The notes under the pieces were generated by a model. That model made no database searches. It saw only the letters and a list, made by a program, of their open reading frames with translations, and was not told the origin of the DNA. From assembly GCA_020057985.1 (NCBI GenBank), contig JAGVEU010000447.1:1-7495 (forward strand): 7,495 nucleotides of DNA. The letters are read 5' to 3'. The DNA comes from Calditrichota bacterium (lineage in GTDB: Bacteria; Electryoneota; RPQS01). Positions 6,860-7,495 of this stretch are shown piece after piece (the first letter of the stretch is position 1; the number at the start of each line of letters is the position of its first letter). The position numbers and the translations under genes were made by a program.

Positions 6860-7448
6860 CTACCGTGGTGGTTGGTCCATGTCCCGGATAGACAATCGTG
6901 CCCTCTGGAAGTCCATAGATTTTTTTGCGGATATTCTCATGGAGGTCACGTTCGCTGCAACCGGGGAAATCCGTGCGGCCTACTCCGCCACAGAAGAGCG
7001 TATCTCCTGAAATCAACAGTCCGGGCTGATAAAAGACCAAAGAACCCGGCGAGTGACCGGGAATATGATAAGCAGTCAGCGACTCCTGACCGATTTGCAG
7101 TACGTCACCTTCGGCAAGCAGTCCATCAGCGTCCGGCGAGACGATTGAGTCGCCGGTGAAGAGGGATAAGTTCCTTGCCGGATCTGTCAGCATCGGGCGG
7201 TCGAGTGCATGAATCAAGAGTGGCGCATCAAACTCTGCTTTCACCACATGGTTGTCGGCGATATGATCCAGATGACCGTGTGTGGTGAGTAGATAGACAA
7301 GATCGAGATTGCGAGTGCGGATTTCGCTGATGAGCCTATCCGCTTCTGCACCCGGATCAAAGAGCGCTGCCTTGCGAGTCTGTCCACACCAAACCAAGAT
7401 GCTGTTAATCTGATATGACCCAACCGCACAAACGAGAATGTTCAGCAC
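6822..7448 (-). CDS. Metallo-beta-lactamase-fold hydrolase, glyoxalase II-like (YcbL type)
   Basis: This is a 208-residue cytoplasmic MBL-fold hydrolase. The dinuclear metal site is complete: T-H57-G-H59-L-D61-H62, H132 in IPGHSPGS, D149 in SGDTLF and H190 in YPGHGPTT. The GVGRTDFPG segment (155-163) and the ending GEERRTNPFVR are typical of the short glyoxalase II-like group represented by YcbL. That group lacks the long C-terminal substrate-binding domain of classical glyoxalase II. Hydrolysis of S-lactoylglutathione or another thioester is plausible, but the physiological substrate cannot be read from sequence. The start is GTG (7448-7446), with GAGG seven bases upstream. It overlaps the stop of the preceding gene (GTGCTGA). 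The 3' end overlaps xerD by up to 38 bases. No signal peptide is present. Confidence 0.93.
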   Translation of the reverse strand: MLNILVCAVGSYQINSILVWCGQTRKAALFDPGAEADRLISEIRTRNLDLVYLLTTHGHLDHIADNHVVKAEFDAPLLIHALDRPMLTDPARNLSLFTGDSIVSPDADGLLAEGDVLQIGQESLTAYHIPGHSPGSLVFYQPGLLISGDTLFCGGVGRTDFPGCSERDLHENIRKKIYGLPEGTIVYPGHGPTTTVGEERRTNPFVRA

Positions 7449-7495
7449 TGCGCAGCCTCGCGCAGGCGCTTGATATTCAATGCAATGTCGCCACG
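7442..7495 (-). CDS. C-terminal tail of an unidentified protein (partial)
   Basis: An open frame enters from the window edge and ends at TGA (7444-7442), giving the 17 residues RGDIALNIKRLREAAQC. Its stop lies within the start region of the hydrolase gene (GTGCTGA, 7-base overlap), the same coupling style as the other genes in the cluster, which argues that it is a real gene end. The tail is charged and probably helical. It is too short for family assignment. Confidence 0.5.
   Translation of the reverse strand, partial: RGDIALNIKRLREAAQC
7456..7459 (-). promoter_or_regulatory. Ribosome binding site of the MBL hydrolase gene
   Basis: The minus strand reads GAGG-CTGCGCA-GTG, a GAGG core seven bases before the GTG start and inside the last codons of the upstream gene. 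It supports the GTG at 7448, which yields the usual short N-terminus of this hydrolase group. Confidence 0.5.

Larger units (their letters stand above)
1..7495 (-). other. Co-directional, tightly packed gene cluster (probable operon segment)
   Basis: Nine genes run in the same direction. The junctions, in transcription order, are: 7-base overlap, 38-base overlap, 0 gap, 1-base overlap (TAATG), 10-base gap, 14-base gap, 8-base overlap and 3-base gap. No spacer could hold a promoter plus terminator, so one transcript spanning at least this window is the simplest reading. Internal promoters inside coding sequence cannot be excluded. Confidence 0.75.

Noticed and set aside
6653..7159. Plus-strand open frame of 168 codons across the xerD/hydrolase junction
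   Set aside because: It is antisense to two intact conserved genes. The translation has many Arg/Pro/Cys residues and no motif.
6822..7448. MBL-fold protein as a beta-lactamase, paired with the PBP4 gene
   Set aside because: It has no signal peptide. The GRTDFPG and PGHGPTT...NPF motifs place it with glyoxalase II-like hydrolases, so antibiotic resistance is not supported.

Overview
The window is a gapless, one-direction bacterial gene cluster. All seven complete genes and both partial genes lie on the minus strand, so the transcript reads from position 7495 down to 1. Every junction is an overlap or a gap of at most 14 bases. I see no promoter, terminator, RNA gene, insertion sequence, CRISPR array or other mobile element inside it. 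G+C content is roughly half by eye and looks even throughout.

Order in transcription direction: tail of an unidentified gene (7495-7442); glyoxalase II-like metallo-beta-lactamase hydrolase (7448-6822); XerD-type tyrosine recombinase (6859-5900); short M50/site-2 protease family membrane metalloprotease (5899-5252); PBP4/DacB-type D-Ala-D-Ala carboxypeptidase with a signal peptide (5252-3777); glutamate formimidoyltransferase (3766-2729); formimidotetrahydrofolate cyclodeaminase (2714-2058); MutL of the endonuclease-bearing type (2065-293); and the 5' end of miaA (289 to the window edge), which begins with TTG immediately after mutL.

The cluster mixes housekeeping functions: chromosome dimer resolution, peptidoglycan maintenance, membrane proteolysis, folate one-carbon transfer, mismatch repair and tRNA modification. 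Only two neighbours form an obvious biochemical pair. The formimidoyltransferase and cyclodeaminase catalyse consecutive steps, and their gene order matches the domain order of the fused animal enzyme FTCD. No histidine-degradation (hut) genes accompany them here.

The likely source is a Gram-negative-type bacterium that lacks MutH. Its MutL carries the DQHA(X)2E(X)4E nuclease motif, and it has an exported PBP4-class enzyme. The organism cannot be named from sequence alone. The mutL-miaA adjacency is common in several phyla, and the mixed gene set looks like an uncultured lineage rather than a model organism; that last point is impression only. I find no convincing undescribed system. The points worth a second look are the hut-less folate pair, the missed TTG start of miaA, the many non-ATG starts, and a basic insertion in XerD.
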